DNA of 5,975 nt, from positions 1 through 5,975 of the forward strand of contig JANOQT010000027.1 in NCBI GenBank assembly GCA_031415015.1, given 5' to 3'. The notes under the pieces were generated by a model. That model was not told the DNA's origin, searched no databases, and saw only the letters and a program-made list of their open reading frames with translations. Shown here in pieces: positions 5,389 to 5,975 of the stretch (position 1 is the stretch's first letter; the number at the start of each line of letters is the position of its first letter). The DNA comes from JAUYQR01 sp031415015 (GTDB lineage Bacteria > Pseudomonadota > Alphaproteobacteria > Rhodobacterales > Rhodobacteraceae). The position numbers and the translations under genes were made by a program.

Positions 5389-5975
5389 ATGGGCGTTGTG
5401 GAAGTTCTGGATCCGGTCGCACCGGCGCGGGCTGCTGGCTGGAAAGTAGATGTAAGCCGGGGCGAGCGGAACGGGCGGGTGTCGTCCGAATGGTTCAACC
5501 GGCCAGATGACGAGCGGTATCTGTCGCTCGACGAGCTCTGGGCATCGGTGAAGAGCAGGTCGGAGCGCAGCCGCAGCCGCGTGGTACAGACGGCAGACAT
5601 CCGGGTCGAGGCCACGCGTGACAGTGCCGAGCAGCTGCACCTGGTTCTACCGAAGGCGCCAGAACCGGTGGCACCCACGCACTGGGCCTTCGGCCAGCTT
5701 GCCAGCATCGTCGGCGCTCCGGCTTCCTACCTGCGGCAGCTGCCCGCGCCGCTGGCAGGGATCAACTTGCAGTACGGCCTGACCAACCACCGCGCAGAGC
5801 AAGTGAAGACCTTCGAGACGGAAGACGGCCGCATCGAACTGCGCGCGGTCACCGGCCCAGACTACGGCCGCATCCACGACCATGAGCTGGTCGAGGCGGT
5901 GCAGCGCATCGCGGGCAACGGCACCGGCGACACGCGCTGGAAGGTGCCGGGCGTGCTCAACTGGTCGACCGGGGT
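5389..5975 (+). CDS. DUF932 domain protein (phage/plasmid-type), N-terminal part
   Basis: The first 195 codons are present and the frame runs off the window. It begins MGVVEVLDPVAPARAAGWKV, followed by SRGERNGRVSSEWFNRPDDERYLSL (39-63). The conserved DUF932 blocks are PTHWAFGQLASIVGAPASYLRQLP (about 96-119), GITNHRAEQ-like text at 130-138 (here GLTNHRAEQ), and ELRAVTGPDYGRIHDHELVEAV (150-171). DUF932 proteins are of unknown biochemical function and are recurrent on plasmids, phages and integrative elements, often near ParB-like, ssb and anti-restriction genes. The start at ATG 5389 is supported by GGGAGA 6 nt upstream. An in-frame TTG at 5326 preceded by GAGAGGAG is an alternative that would add 21 residues, but the leader there looks like structured RNA rather than protein. 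Same orientation as ssb at the other edge, in agreement with one element backbone interrupted by the dab set (inference). Confidence 0.83.
   Translation, partial: MGVVEVLDPVAPARAAGWKVDVSRGERNGRVSSEWFNRPDDERYLSLDELWASVKSRSERSRSRVVQTADIRVEATRDSAEQLHLVLPKAPEPVAPTHWAFGQLASIVGAPASYLRQLPAPLAGINLQYGLTNHRAEQVKTFETEDGRIELRAVTGPDYGRIHDHELVEAVQRIAGNGTGDTRWKVPGVLNWSTG

Noticed and set aside
5235..5708. Minus-strand open frame of 157 codons opposite the DUF932 start
   Set aside because: The plus-strand frame gives conserved DUF932 blocks; the minus frame is Ser/Arg/Thr-rich with no family resemblance.
1..5975. Transposase, terminal inverted repeats, tRNA, or CRISPR-type repeats
   Set aside because: None was seen on either strand; the mobile-element reading rests on the ssb and DUF932 neighbours alone.

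Overview
The window reads as DNA from a GC-rich alphaproteobacterium. GC-rich codon use, the style of the proteins and the NhaR-like regulator all suggest Rhodobacteraceae or a relative, but this is a judgement from protein style and not from a database match. The central 5 kb is a compact gene set for inorganic-carbon uptake. It is flanked on both sides by genes typical of plasmids and integrative elements.

Left edge (1-160): the last 35 codons of a single-stranded DNA-binding protein gene, ending in the acidic tip DDEIPF, run into a cluster of stem-loops that all have GAAA loops and lie between two convergent genes. Centre (198-4239, minus strand): dabB is followed 22-31 nt later by dabA. 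Together they encode a DAB-type (DUF2309 plus NuoL/Mrp-like) energy-coupled inorganic-carbon accumulation complex. The four zinc-ligand/active-site residues of DabA are all present. Divergent from dabB is a LysR-family regulator of the NhaR type (4274-5146, plus strand). The short space between them holds a palindrome with LysR-box spacing, so this regulator probably controls the dab operon and itself.

Right edge (5147-5975): a 242-nt non-coding stretch with several inverted repeats and a possibly structured leader precedes the start of a DUF932 (phage/plasmid-type) protein gene that runs off the window.

Interpretation: DabB would be the ion-conducting membrane subunit and DabA the cytoplasmic zinc subunit. 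It is thought to turn CO2 into bicarbonate in one direction, at the expense of an ion gradient. The LysR protein would switch the pair on under a signal not visible here (CO2/bicarbonate limitation, pH or cation). The ssb and DUF932 genes point the same way and look like element backbone, so the dab set looks like cargo lodged between them. No Rubisco, carbonic anhydrase or carboxysome gene is in view, so its metabolic purpose cannot be told from this window. No transposase, tRNA, rRNA or CRISPR array was seen.
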